From an uncultured Tenacibaculum sp. (GTDB lineage: Bacteria; Bacteroidota; Bacteroidia; Flavobacteriales; Flavobacteriaceae): a stretch of DNA of 64,000 nt. A program made the position numbers and the translations under genes. Below, in pieces: positions 7,754 to 16,153 of the stretch. The DNA is taken from positions 124,001 to 188,000 of the forward strand of contig NZ_CANMAX010000004.1 of assembly GCF_947495995.1 (NCBI RefSeq), written 5' to 3'. Positions within the stretch are counted from its first letter, which is position 1, and every line of letters begins with the position of its first letter. A model generated the notes under the pieces. That model saw only the letters and a list, made by a program, of their open reading frames with translations. It was not told the origin of the DNA and did no database searches.

Positions 7754-10255
7754 ATGAATATAAAACTAATCTCAAGAATTCTTATTGTTTTCATGACTTT
7801 AGGTATCACATTAGATGTAGATGCACAAAGAAGAAAGAAAAAAAATAAGAAGGAGGATGCTAAAAAAACTGCAACTCCACCTAAAAAAAGACCTAAAAAA
7901 GGCGGTATACAGCCTTATGCCAAGGTAGTTACTAAAAAACACAAAACAGACGAAGGGTTATTTAAAGTACACCAAAAAGATCAAAGTTATCTTTTTGAAA
8001 TTCCTGATTCTTTATTAGGAAAAGAAATGTTAATGGTAACTAGAATTGCTAAAACAGCTAACGGAATTGGTTTTGGTGGAGGAAAACAAAATACACAAGT
8101 ATTAAGATGGGAAAAGAAACATAAAAATATATTATTACGTGTTGTTTCTCATTCTGTAGTTGCAGATAGTATTTTACCAGTTCATGAAGCTGTTGTAAAT
8201 TCTAATTTTGCACCAATTTTATTCTCTTTTCCAATAAAAGCGTTTAGTAAAGATTCTACAGCAACAGTTATTGATGCGACTCCTCTATTTGCTACTGATG
8301 TTAAAGCTTTAGGTTTTCCTCAGTCAAGAAGAAGACAGTATAAAATTACAAGAATGGATAAAACAAGATCTTTTGTAGATCGTGTAAATAGTTATCCAAA
8401 AAATATTGAAGTTCGTCATGTAAAGACTTACTTTTCTAGCCAACCACCATCGAATGGTAGTGTGGGTTCTATTTCATTAGAGTTAAGTAACTCTATGATT
8501 TTATTACCAGAAAAACCAATGAAGCGTCGTTACTTTGATCAAAGAGTAGGATGGTTTGCAAGATCTCAAACAGATTACGGATTAGATGTGCAAAAAAGTA
8601 AATCTGTTCGTTATTTAGATCGTTGGAGATTAGAAGTAAAAGACGAAGACAAAGAAAAGTTTAAAAGAGGTGAATTAGTTGAGCCTAAAAAGCAAATCGT
8701 TTACTACATAGATAGAGCTACTCCAGAAAAATGGAGAAAATATATCAAGCAAGGAATTGAAGATTGGCAAGTAGCTTTTGAAGCAGCTGGATTTAAGAAT
8801 GCAATTATCGCTAAAGATCCACCATCTAAAGAAGAAGATCCAGATTGGAGTCCAGAAGATGTACGTTATTCTGTAGTACGTTACTTAGCTTCTCCAATTC
8901 CAAATGCAAACGGACCTCACGTAAGTGATCCAAGATCTGGAGAGATTTTAGAATCAGATATCAACTGGTATCATAATGTAATGACATTATTACACAATTG
9001 GTATTTTATTCAAACTGCTGCCATCAATCCAGAAGCAAGATCAAATCAATTTAAAGATGAGATCATGGGACGATTAATCCGTTTTGTTTCTGCACACGAA
9101 GTAGGGCACACATTAGGATTACCACACAATATGGGAAGTTCAGTAGCTTATCCTGTTGATTCTTTACGTTCGGCAACATTTACTAAAAAATATGGAACAG
9201 CTCCATCTATTATGGATTATGCTCGTTTTAATTATGTAGCACAACCAGAAGATAAAGGTGTAGCCTTAATGCCAAATATTGGAATTTACGATAAGTATTC
9301 AATCAAATGGGGTTATAAGCCAATTTTAGACAAGACTGCTGAACAAGAAAAGCCTGTTTTAGATCAATGGATTTTAGAGCATGCTGGAGACCCTATGTAT
9401 CGTTTTGGTAGACAACAATTCGGAGTTATTGATCCTAGCTCTCAAACTGAAGATTTAGGAGACGATGCTGTAAAAGCTAGTTTATATGGTATTGCTAACT
9501 TGAAACGTATTTTACCTAATTTAATCAGATGGACTGGTGAAGAAGGTGAAAACTATAGTGAGTTAGGAACTATGTATGGTCAATTACTTGGACAGTACAA
9601 CAGATACATGGGACATGTATCAGCTAATATTGGAGGAGTATACGAATATTATAAAGCTTACGGTCAAGATGGAGCTGTATATACTCATGTAAGTAAAGCT
9701 CATCAGAAAAAAGCAATGAAGTTTTTACAAGATCAATTGTTTAAAACTCCAACTTGGTTAATCGATGAAAATATTTTTAACAAAATAGAGAATGCCGGAA
9801 GTGTTGAGCGTTTAAGAGGAACACAAGTAAGAACGTTAAACAACGTTTTAGATTTCGGAAGGTTAGCAAGAATGATTGAAAATGAAACGCTAAATGGTAG
9901 AGAGGCTTACACAGCTATTGACATGTTAGGTGAGTTACGTAGAGGTTTATGGAGTGAGTTAACTAGCGGTAGAAAAATAGATACGTATAGACGAAATCTT
10001 CAAAGAGCTCATATCGAGCGTTTACAATTTTTAATGGAAAAAGAACAGCGTCCTGTTCCTGCAAGATTTAGAAGATTTTTCGGAGGAACTAGAGTTGATG
10101 TAAGTCAATCAGATATTAGAGCTATAGTTCGTGCAGATTTAAAAATTCTTAGAAGAAATGTTAGAGCTGCTATAGGTAGAACATCAGATCGTTTAAGTAG
10201 ATATCATTTGCAAGATGCTGTAGAACGAATCAATAATATTTTAGATCCTAAGTAG
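7754..10255 (+). CDS. Secreted zinc-dependent metalloprotease (DUF5117/DUF4953 type)
   Basis: 833 residues from the ATG at 7754. That start gives a proper signal peptide (ending LDVDA, then QRRKKKNKK); an upstream ATG at 7703 would add 17 residues that spoil it. The catalytic site HEVGHTLGLPHNMGS (HExxHxxGxxH, near residue 447) marks a metzincin-like zinc peptidase. Upstream blocks (LLRVVSHSVVADSIL, IRWTGEE later) match the large Bacteroidota DUF5117-DUF4953 proteins. It probably acts at the outer membrane or in the periplasm; the substrate is unknown. A basic Lys-rich stretch follows the signal peptide. A terminator follows the stop codon. Confidence 0.88.
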   Translation: MNIKLISRILIVFMTLGITLDVDAQRRKKKNKKEDAKKTATPPKKRPKKGGIQPYAKVVTKKHKTDEGLFKVHQKDQSYLFEIPDSLLGKEMLMVTRIAKTANGIGFGGGKQNTQVLRWEKKHKNILLRVVSHSVVADSILPVHEAVVNSNFAPILFSFPIKAFSKDSTATVIDATPLFATDVKALGFPQSRRRQYKITRMDKTRSFVDRVNSYPKNIEVRHVKTYFSSQPPSNGSVGSISLELSNSMILLPEKPMKRRYFDQRVGWFARSQTDYGLDVQKSKSVRYLDRWRLEVKDEDKEKFKRGELVEPKKQIVYYIDRATPEKWRKYIKQGIEDWQVAFEAAGFKNAIIAKDPPSKEEDPDWSPEDVRYSVVRYLASPIPNANGPHVSDPRSGEILESDINWYHNVMTLLHNWYFIQTAAINPEARSNQFKDEIMGRLIRFVSAHEVGHTLGLPHNMGSSVAYPVDSLRSATFTKKYGTAPSIMDYARFNYVAQPEDKGVALMPNIGIYDKYSIKWGYKPILDKTAEQEKPVLDQWILEHAGDPMYRFGRQQFGVIDPSSQTEDLGDDAVKASLYGIANLKRILPNLIRWTGEEGENYSELGTMYGQLLGQYNRYMGHVSANIGGVYEYYKAYGQDGAVYTHVSKAHQKKAMKFLQDQLFKTPTWLIDENIFNKIENAGSVERLRGTQVRTLNNVLDFGRLARMIENETLNGREAYTAIDMLGELRRGLWSELTSGRKIDTYRRNLQRAHIERLQFLMEKEQRPVPARFRRFFGGTRVDVSQSDIRAIVRADLKILRRNVRAAIGRTSDRLSRYHLQDAVERINNILDPK

Positions 10256-10268
10256 TTAGGAGTACTTT

Positions 10269-10296
10269 AAAGAGGTCTTTTGTAGACCTCTTTTTT
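10269..10296 (+). terminator. Terminator between metalloprotease and CocE-like gene
   Basis: AAAGAGGTC and GACCTCTTT pair around a 7-nt loop, followed by T6. Confidence 0.9.
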
Positions 10297-10332
10297 GTTT
10301 TATATTTACTTCAAAATCAATCAAAACTAAAC

Positions 10333-12264
10333 ATGAAAACATTACTAAAGTTAGTCTTAGTTGCCAGTTTCATTCTAAGTTGTAATACACCAAAAAGCGA
10401 TGAAGGAGAAAAGAAACAAGCTAAGAAAGAAGACACATTTGTTGAAGACAATTACACAAAGCAAGAGGTAAAAATTACCATGCGTGATGGAGTAAAGCTT
10501 CATGCGACAATTTATTCACCTAAAGACACAACTAAAACTTATCCTATTTTGTTACAAAGAACGCCATATAGTTGTGCGCCTTACGGAAAAGATAAGTTTA
10601 GAAAAAGAATCGGACCGAATCCAAATTTAATGAGAGAAGGTAACATTATTGTTTATGAAGATGTTCGTGGTCGTTGGATGAGTGAAGGAGTTTACGATAA
10701 CATGCGTGCGTATATTCCAAACAAGAAAGAAAAAGAATCTGATGAGACTACCGATACTTACGATACAATAGATTGGTTGGTGAAAAATGTAAAGAATAAT
10801 AATGGTAAAGTAGGAACTTGGGGAATTTCTTATCCTGGGCATTATGCAACAGTTTCTACCGTTGATGCACATCCAGCATTAAAAGCAGCTTCACCACAAG
10901 CATGTATTGGAGATTTCTTTTTCGACGATTTTCGTCATAATGGAGCGTTCTTGTTAAGTTATTTTAGAGCAATTTCTCTATTCGGAACATACAAAGATCA
11001 ACCAACAGATACAGCTTGGTATTCTTTTCCTGATATGAAAACTCAAGATCAGTATCAGTTTTTCTTAGATAAAGGTCCTTTGAAAAATTTAAATGAATAT
11101 TTTCAGTATGATAGATTAGATACTAAAACAGCTACCACTAATAAAAATAGAATTGATGATTTCTTCTGGAAAGAAATTGTTGAGCATCCAAATTATGATT
11201 CTGTTTGGCAAAGTAAAGGTATTATTCAGCATTTAAATAAAGTGCCTTCCACAGTAGCAACAATGATTGTTGGTGGATGGTTTGACGCAGAAGATTTATA
11301 CGGTCCGTTAGAAACATATAAAGGAATTGAGAAAAACCAGCCAAATAACTACAATACTATGGTTTTCGGACCATGGGACCACGGAGGATGGTCTAGAAAT
11401 AGAGTACAAAATAAAGTAGGGAATTACTATTTTGGAGATTCTATTTCTTTAAACTTCCAGAAAAATATTGAAACAAAATTCTTTAATCATTTCTTAAAAG
11501 GAGACGGTTCTAAAAATACAGGTTTACCAGAAGCTTATGTTTTCGATACAGGTAAAAAAGAATGGAAATCATACGATACTTGGCCGCCAAAGAATGTTCA
11601 AAAAGAGTCTTTCTATTTAGGAGAAAATCAAGAATTAAAATCAACGAAATCAGGAAGCGCAAAAATCCAGTTTGTAAGTGATGTAAAACGACCTGTTCCT
11701 TATTCTGAAGATATTAAAACAGTATTTACGCCAAGAAAATACATGACAGACGATCAGCGTTTTGCTGCGCGTAGACCAGATGTTTTAGTCTTTGAAACAG
11801 ACGTGTTAACAGAAGACTTTACTTTAGCTGGAGATATTTTAGCAAAATTAAAAGTAGCAACTACAGGTACAGCTGCCGATTGGGTGGTGAAAATTGTAGA
11901 TGTACATCCGGCAGATTTAAAAAATGATAACAAACAAATGCAATCGCATTTAAAGTTAAGTAACTATCATATGATGGTGCGTAGTGAAGTTATTCGCGGA
12001 AGATTCAGAAATAGTTTTTCAAACCCAGAGCCTTTTACACCTAACAAGAAAACAGATGTGAATTTAAGATTACAAGATGTTTTCCATACGTTTAAAAAAG
12101 GACATAAACTTCAGATTCAAGTACAAAGTACTTGGTTCCCTTTAATAGATTTAAATCCGCAAACTTATGTAGATAATATCTTTAAGGCAGATGAAAAAGA
12201 TTTTAAAACACAAACACATACTGTGTTTACAGATTCTAGTATAGAATTTTCTGTTTTAAAATAA
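10333..12264 (+). CDS. CocE/NonD family serine hydrolase (X-Pro dipeptidyl-peptidase S15-like), lipoprotein
   Basis: 643 residues. A lipoprotein signal ends ILSC (Cys about residue 17). The alpha/beta hydrolase domain begins VKITMRDGVKLHATIYSPKD. The nucleophile elbow is GTWGISYPGHYA (Ser near residue 166); the Asp and His of the triad are likely in GGWFDAEDLYG and FGPWDHGGWS. A C-terminal jelly-roll domain (LAGDILAKLKVATTGTAADWVVKI) is typical of CocE and S15 enzymes. Family members cleave acyl-amide or ester bonds, including X-Pro peptides. Following a secreted protease gene, a role in peptide use is plausible but inferred. Confidence 0.87.
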   Translation: MKTLLKLVLVASFILSCNTPKSDEGEKKQAKKEDTFVEDNYTKQEVKITMRDGVKLHATIYSPKDTTKTYPILLQRTPYSCAPYGKDKFRKRIGPNPNLMREGNIIVYEDVRGRWMSEGVYDNMRAYIPNKKEKESDETTDTYDTIDWLVKNVKNNNGKVGTWGISYPGHYATVSTVDAHPALKAASPQACIGDFFFDDFRHNGAFLLSYFRAISLFGTYKDQPTDTAWYSFPDMKTQDQYQFFLDKGPLKNLNEYFQYDRLDTKTATTNKNRIDDFFWKEIVEHPNYDSVWQSKGIIQHLNKVPSTVATMIVGGWFDAEDLYGPLETYKGIEKNQPNNYNTMVFGPWDHGGWSRNRVQNKVGNYYFGDSISLNFQKNIETKFFNHFLKGDGSKNTGLPEAYVFDTGKKEWKSYDTWPPKNVQKESFYLGENQELKSTKSGSAKIQFVSDVKRPVPYSEDIKTVFTPRKYMTDDQRFAARRPDVLVFETDVLTEDFTLAGDILAKLKVATTGTAADWVVKIVDVHPADLKNDNKQMQSHLKLSNYHMMVRSEVIRGRFRNSFSNPEPFTPNKKTDVNLRLQDVFHTFKKGHKLQIQVQSTWFPLIDLNPQTYVDNIFKADEKDFKTQTHTVFTDSSIEFSVLK

Positions 12265-12290
12265 TAAGTAAAAAACATACAAAAATTAAA

Positions 12291-12330
12291 AAATCCCGAG
12301 CTGAGTATAATTTCTCTTTGCTCGGGATTT
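12291..12330. terminator. Bidirectional terminator between the CocE-like gene and asnB
   Basis: AAATCCCGAGC and GCTCGGGATTT form an 11-bp stem with an 18-nt loop between convergent genes. The minus-strand side is followed by a T-rich tract, so it serves asnB best. Confidence 0.85.
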
Positions 12331-12364
12331 ATCAATCACTAAAATATAAAATTAAAAAATCGTT

Positions 12365-14026
12365 TTAATACGCATCTTCGTGTACCATTTTTATAGCTCT
12401 ACCACTTGGTTCGTTTTGGTTTTGAAAACTTTCATCCCAAGCTAATGCTGTAGGAGTACTACATGCAATTGATGGAACAGATGGTACAGTTAAAGCAGCA
12501 GTTTCACTTGGGAAATGCTCTTCGAAGATTGAACGATAATAATATTCTTCTTTTGCTCTAGGTGTTTGCACTGGGAATCTATGATGTGCACTTTTCATCA
12601 TTTCATCAGTAACTTCACTTTCAACTAATTCTTTTAAAGTGTCAATCCAGTTGTAACCAACACCATCAGAGAATTGTTCTTTTTGTCTCCATGCTACTTC
12701 TTTTGGTAAATAGCTCTCAAATGCTTTACGTAATACCCATTTTTCCATGCGTTCTCCGTTAATCATTTTATCTTCTGGGTTAATTCTCATGGCTACATCC
12801 ATAAATTCTTTATCTAAGAAAGGAACACGACCTTCAATTCCCCAAGCCATTAAACTTTTGTTAGCTCTTAAACAATCGTACTGATATAATTTATCTAGTT
12901 TACGAACTGTTTCTTTGTGGAATTCTTCAGCATCAGGAGCTTTATGGAAATATAAATATCCTCCGAAGATTTCATCAGCACCTTCACCAGATAAAACCAT
13001 TTTTATTCCCATTGATTTTATAACACGAGCCATTAAATACATAGGAGTAGAAGCCCTAATTGTTGTAATATCGTAAGTTTCTAAGTTGTAGATTACATCA
13101 CGAATAGCATCTAAACCTTCTTGAATTGTAAATGTGATTTCATGGTGAATTGTTCCAATATGATCTGAAACTTTTTTTGCAGCGGCTAAATCTGGTGATC
13201 CATCTAAACCAATAGAGAATGAATGTAACTGCGGGTACCAAGCTTCTTCTTCATCACCACTTTCTACACGCTTAGAAGCATATTTTTTTGCAATAGCAGA
13301 AGTAATAGAAGAATCTAATCCACCAGAAAGTAAAACACCATAAGGAACATCACTCATTAATTGACGATGCACTGCTGCTTCTAAAGCATCTCTCAACTCA
13401 TCAATACTAGTTTGGTTTTCTTTAACTGCTTGATATTCCATCCAATCTCTAGAATACCAAGGTTGTAAACCATCTTCACGAGTAAAATAATGACCCGGAG
13501 GAAATATTTCAATCTTATTGCAAACACCTTCTAAAGCTTTTAACTCAGAAGCAACATAAAATGTTCCTTTTTTATCCCATCCTATATATAATGGAATAAT
13601 TCCCATGTGATCTCTTGCTACTAGATATTCATCAGTTTTAGCATCATAAACAGCAAAACCAAAAATTCCATTTAAATCATCTAAAAATTCAACTCCTTTT
13701 TCTTGATATAAAGCTAGAATTACTTCACAGTCAGATTTTGTTTGAAAATCATACTTGTCTTTAAGTTGTTTTCTTAATTCTTGGTGGTTGTATATTTCTC
13801 CGTTTGCTGCTAAAACAAATCTTCTATCATTACTAAAAAGAGGTTGTTGTCCAGAAGTAGGATCAACTATTGCTAACCTTTCGTGAGACATAATTACTTT
13901 GTCATCACTGTAGACTCCACTCCAATCCGGACCTCTATGACGAATTTTTTTCGACATTTCTAAAATCTGAGATCTTAATACTTCAGATTTTTCTTTTAAA
14001 TCAAACGCACATACAATTCCACACAT
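12365..14026 (-). CDS. asnB: Asparagine synthase (glutamine-hydrolysing), AsnB type
   Basis: 553 residues, full length for AsnB. The N-terminus MCGIVCAFD exposes Cys2, the class II amidotransferase nucleophile, followed by RHRGPDWSG and LANGEIYNH. The synthetase half has the PP-loop VLLSGGLDSSITSAIA, then LSGEGADEIFGGYLYFHKAP and EGRVPFLDKEFM. It makes asparagine from aspartate, ATP and glutamine in the cytosol. It stands alone, divergent from the GH9 gene across a 246-base AT-rich gap. That gap shows only weak promoter-like sequences: TAATTTG on the minus strand and TAACTTG on the plus strand, each one base short of the consensus spacing. Confidence 0.97.
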   Translation of the reverse strand: MCGIVCAFDLKEKSEVLRSQILEMSKKIRHRGPDWSGVYSDDKVIMSHERLAIVDPTSGQQPLFSNDRRFVLAANGEIYNHQELRKQLKDKYDFQTKSDCEVILALYQEKGVEFLDDLNGIFGFAVYDAKTDEYLVARDHMGIIPLYIGWDKKGTFYVASELKALEGVCNKIEIFPPGHYFTREDGLQPWYSRDWMEYQAVKENQTSIDELRDALEAAVHRQLMSDVPYGVLLSGGLDSSITSAIAKKYASKRVESGDEEEAWYPQLHSFSIGLDGSPDLAAAKKVSDHIGTIHHEITFTIQEGLDAIRDVIYNLETYDITTIRASTPMYLMARVIKSMGIKMVLSGEGADEIFGGYLYFHKAPDAEEFHKETVRKLDKLYQYDCLRANKSLMAWGIEGRVPFLDKEFMDVAMRINPEDKMINGERMEKWVLRKAFESYLPKEVAWRQKEQFSDGVGYNWIDTLKELVESEVTDEMMKSAHHRFPVQTPRAKEEYYYRSIFEEHFPSETAALTVPSVPSIACSTPTALAWDESFQNQNEPSGRAIKMVHEDAY

Positions 14027-14272
14027 AACTTTATATTTTTAATTTTATTTTCTACTTTTAATTATGGTTCAAATTACTTGAATGTGCTTTTTAATAAAAA
14101 CAATAAAATGTAAATTGGTTTATAATTGTAACTTTTAATATGTTTTTTGTTTTTATGTGTAATATTTTTAACTGAAATGTCTAATTTGAATTAAAGTTTG
14201 CTATTTTTCAATTGTTTTTTTGTACTAACTTGTAACATTATTCAAGAATAAAAAGATAAAAGTGAAATAATA

Positions 14273-15976
14273 ATGAAGGTATTTCTTAAAATAATATTGT
14301 TGTTTTTAACAATAAATGTTACTTCCCAAACTGCTGTTGATAATTTAGATATCAGATATAATCAAATAGGCTATGCTGTTGGAAGAACAAAACTAATCTC
14401 TATAAATAGTAGTTCAAAATTTGAATCTATTTACGAGATCAAGAATAAAAATGGTAAAACTGTTCAGTCAGGAAAAGTAAAAGGAAATAGTTTATGGAAT
14501 GATGCAGGTGAATATGTCGGTATTATAGATGTTACCAAAATAAATAAAGAAGGAATTTACACGGTTACTGTAGCTGGAAATTCAAAAGAATTCAATGTGC
14601 TGAAAAATCCTTACCAGAAATTAGCAGACGATGTGTTCAAGTATTATTATTTCAATAGAGCTTCAACTGAACTTACAGAAGAATATGCTGGTGTATGGAA
14701 AAGAGCAAGCGGATTAGAAGGTGATGAAGTGAAAATACATAGTTCAGCAGCAACAAAAGAACGTCCAGAAGGAACGGTAATAAAAGCAACTAAAGGATGG
14801 TTTGATGCAGGAGATTACAATATGTATGTAACCAATAGCGGAATTAGTACTTACACTTTATTAAGTGCTTTTGAAAATTTTGAAAACTATTATACTAATA
14901 AGACTTATGCTATTCCTGAAAATAAAAACGAAATACCAGATCTTCTTGACGAAGTAATTTGGAATTTAGATTGGATGTTAGCCATGCAAGATCCAAATGA
15001 CGGAGGAGTCTATCATAAACTTTCTGGATTAAAATTTTCAGGAGCTATTATGCCAGATCAATATAAATTAGATCGATATGTAGTTAAGAAAAGTACGTCA
15101 GCAGCTCTAAATTTTGCAGCTGTTTGTGCTATTGCATCAAGAGTGTTTTCTAAAGTGAAAGGTAAGAAAGCGTATAGTAATCAACTATTAGAAGCTGCAG
15201 TGAAAGCTTACGATTGGGCTAAAAAACATCCTAAAGATTATTTTACCAATCCTAAAGGAGTAAGAACAGGACAATACGAAGATTTTGATTTAGCCGGTGA
15301 ATTTCAATGGGCTGCTGCGGAGTTATTTGTAACTTCAGGAAATAAAAAATTTATCAATGATATTTCTGTAGCTACAGTATCTAACAAAGTACCTTGGTGG
15401 CAAGATGCTAGTGCGTTAACATTATATACTATTGTAAAGTATGGAGAAAATTTTAAAGGTCAGATTCCATTCAAGAAAGCAAAAAACAAGTTTTTAAGCA
15501 AAGCAGATGAGTTGAAAAATAGAATACTAAAATCTTCAATGCGAATTGCAATGGATGGATCAGATTATGTTTGGGGAAGTAATGGAGTAGCAGGAAATCA
15601 ACTAATGTATATTATGAAAGCTTACGAACTCACTAAAGATAAAACGTACTTAGATGCTGTATTTGTTGGTTTAGATTATTTATTAGGTAGAAACGGAACA
15701 GGAATTTCTTATATCACAGGAGCTGGAGTAAATGCTGCAAAATTTCCACATCATAGAACTTCAGAAGCAGATAAGGTAGATTTACCAGTGCCAGGAATGG
15801 TTGTTGGTGGACCGCAACCTGGGCAACAAGACAAATGTAAATACATAAGTAAAATGCCTGCGAAATCATATTCAGATACTTGGTGTTCTTATGCTTCTAA
15901 TGAAGTCACAATCAATTGGAATGCTCCAATAGTTTATGTTGTAAATGCACTTCAATACTATCAAACAAAAAAATAA
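14273..15976 (+). CDS. Secreted glycoside hydrolase family 9 protein
   Basis: 567 residues with a signal peptide (ILLFLTINVTSQ). An N-terminal Ig-like CelD domain (residues about 25-110, IRYNQIGYAVG) precedes the (alpha/alpha)6 GH9 domain. Catalytic signatures are present: the Asp motif GWFDAGDYN near residue 175, a His motif in FPHHRTS, and the general acid Glu in NEVTINWNAP near residue 542. GH9 enzymes are endo- or exo-beta-glucanases, or exo-glucosaminidases in some branches; the exact substrate is not readable. There is no secretion-tail (T9SS) domain and no SusC/D pair, so it is probably periplasmic and is orphaned from any polysaccharide locus. Confidence 0.9.
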   Translation: MKVFLKIILLFLTINVTSQTAVDNLDIRYNQIGYAVGRTKLISINSSSKFESIYEIKNKNGKTVQSGKVKGNSLWNDAGEYVGIIDVTKINKEGIYTVTVAGNSKEFNVLKNPYQKLADDVFKYYYFNRASTELTEEYAGVWKRASGLEGDEVKIHSSAATKERPEGTVIKATKGWFDAGDYNMYVTNSGISTYTLLSAFENFENYYTNKTYAIPENKNEIPDLLDEVIWNLDWMLAMQDPNDGGVYHKLSGLKFSGAIMPDQYKLDRYVVKKSTSAALNFAAVCAIASRVFSKVKGKKAYSNQLLEAAVKAYDWAKKHPKDYFTNPKGVRTGQYEDFDLAGEFQWAAAELFVTSGNKKFINDISVATVSNKVPWWQDASALTLYTIVKYGENFKGQIPFKKAKNKFLSKADELKNRILKSSMRIAMDGSDYVWGSNGVAGNQLMYIMKAYELTKDKTYLDAVFVGLDYLLGRNGTGISYITGAGVNAAKFPHHRTSEADKVDLPVPGMVVGGPQPGQQDKCKYISKMPAKSYSDTWCSYASNEVTINWNAPIVYVVNALQYYQTKK

Positions 15977-15984
15977 ATAAATAC

Positions 15985-16015
15985 TTGTTTAGATAAAAAA
16001 GACTTTATAAATTTG
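15985..16015 (+). promoter_or_regulatory. Promoter of the trp operon
   Basis: The -33 TTG at 15985-15987 and the -7 TAAATTTG at 16008-16015 are separated by 20 nt, an ideal Bacteroidota promoter. Transcription should begin close to 16020-16022, practically at the start codon of the trp leader peptide. Confidence 0.8.
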
Positions 16016-16021
16016 TTGCAA

Positions 16022-16075
16022 ATGAAAATGACACAATTAAATAACTGGTGGTGGAAATCTCTTAACTTACGTTAG
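16022..16075 (+). CDS. trpL: trp operon leader peptide with three tandem Trp codons
   Basis: A 17-codon frame reads MKMTQLNNWWWKSLNLR and ends in TAG. Three consecutive TGG codons occupy 16046-16054. It lies 6 nt after the -7 element and about 80 nt before trpE. A second in-frame ATG at 16028 is an alternative start. Tandem Trp codons in a short frame before a terminator hairpin and trpE are the hallmark of ribosome-mediated attenuation. Stalling at these codons would cover region 1 (16058-16066) of the RNA switch. Confidence 0.85.
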   Translation: MKMTQLNNWWWKSLNLR

Positions 16076-16140
16076 TGAGACCATCTTGTTATATATAAAT
16101 AATAACTGAAAAGGCTTATCTCATGATAAGCCTTTTTTTA
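16058..16140 (+). promoter_or_regulatory. trp attenuator (alternative RNA hairpins and terminator)
   Basis: Region 1, TCTCTTAAC (16058-16066), pairs with region 2, GTTAGTGAGA (16071-16080), over 9 bp with one bulge. Region 2 can alternatively pair through GTGAGA (16075-16080) with TCTCAT (16119-16124), which forms the top of the terminator's left arm and its loop. The terminator is AAGGCTTATC-TCAT-GATAAGCCTT (16111-16134) followed by T7. When charged tRNA-Trp is scarce, the ribosome stalls on the WWW codons, frees region 2, and the 2:3 pairing opens the terminator. The layout is directly visible; the regulatory outcome is inferred from the classical mechanism. Confidence 0.82.
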
Positions 16141-16153
16141 TTGACCAAATACA

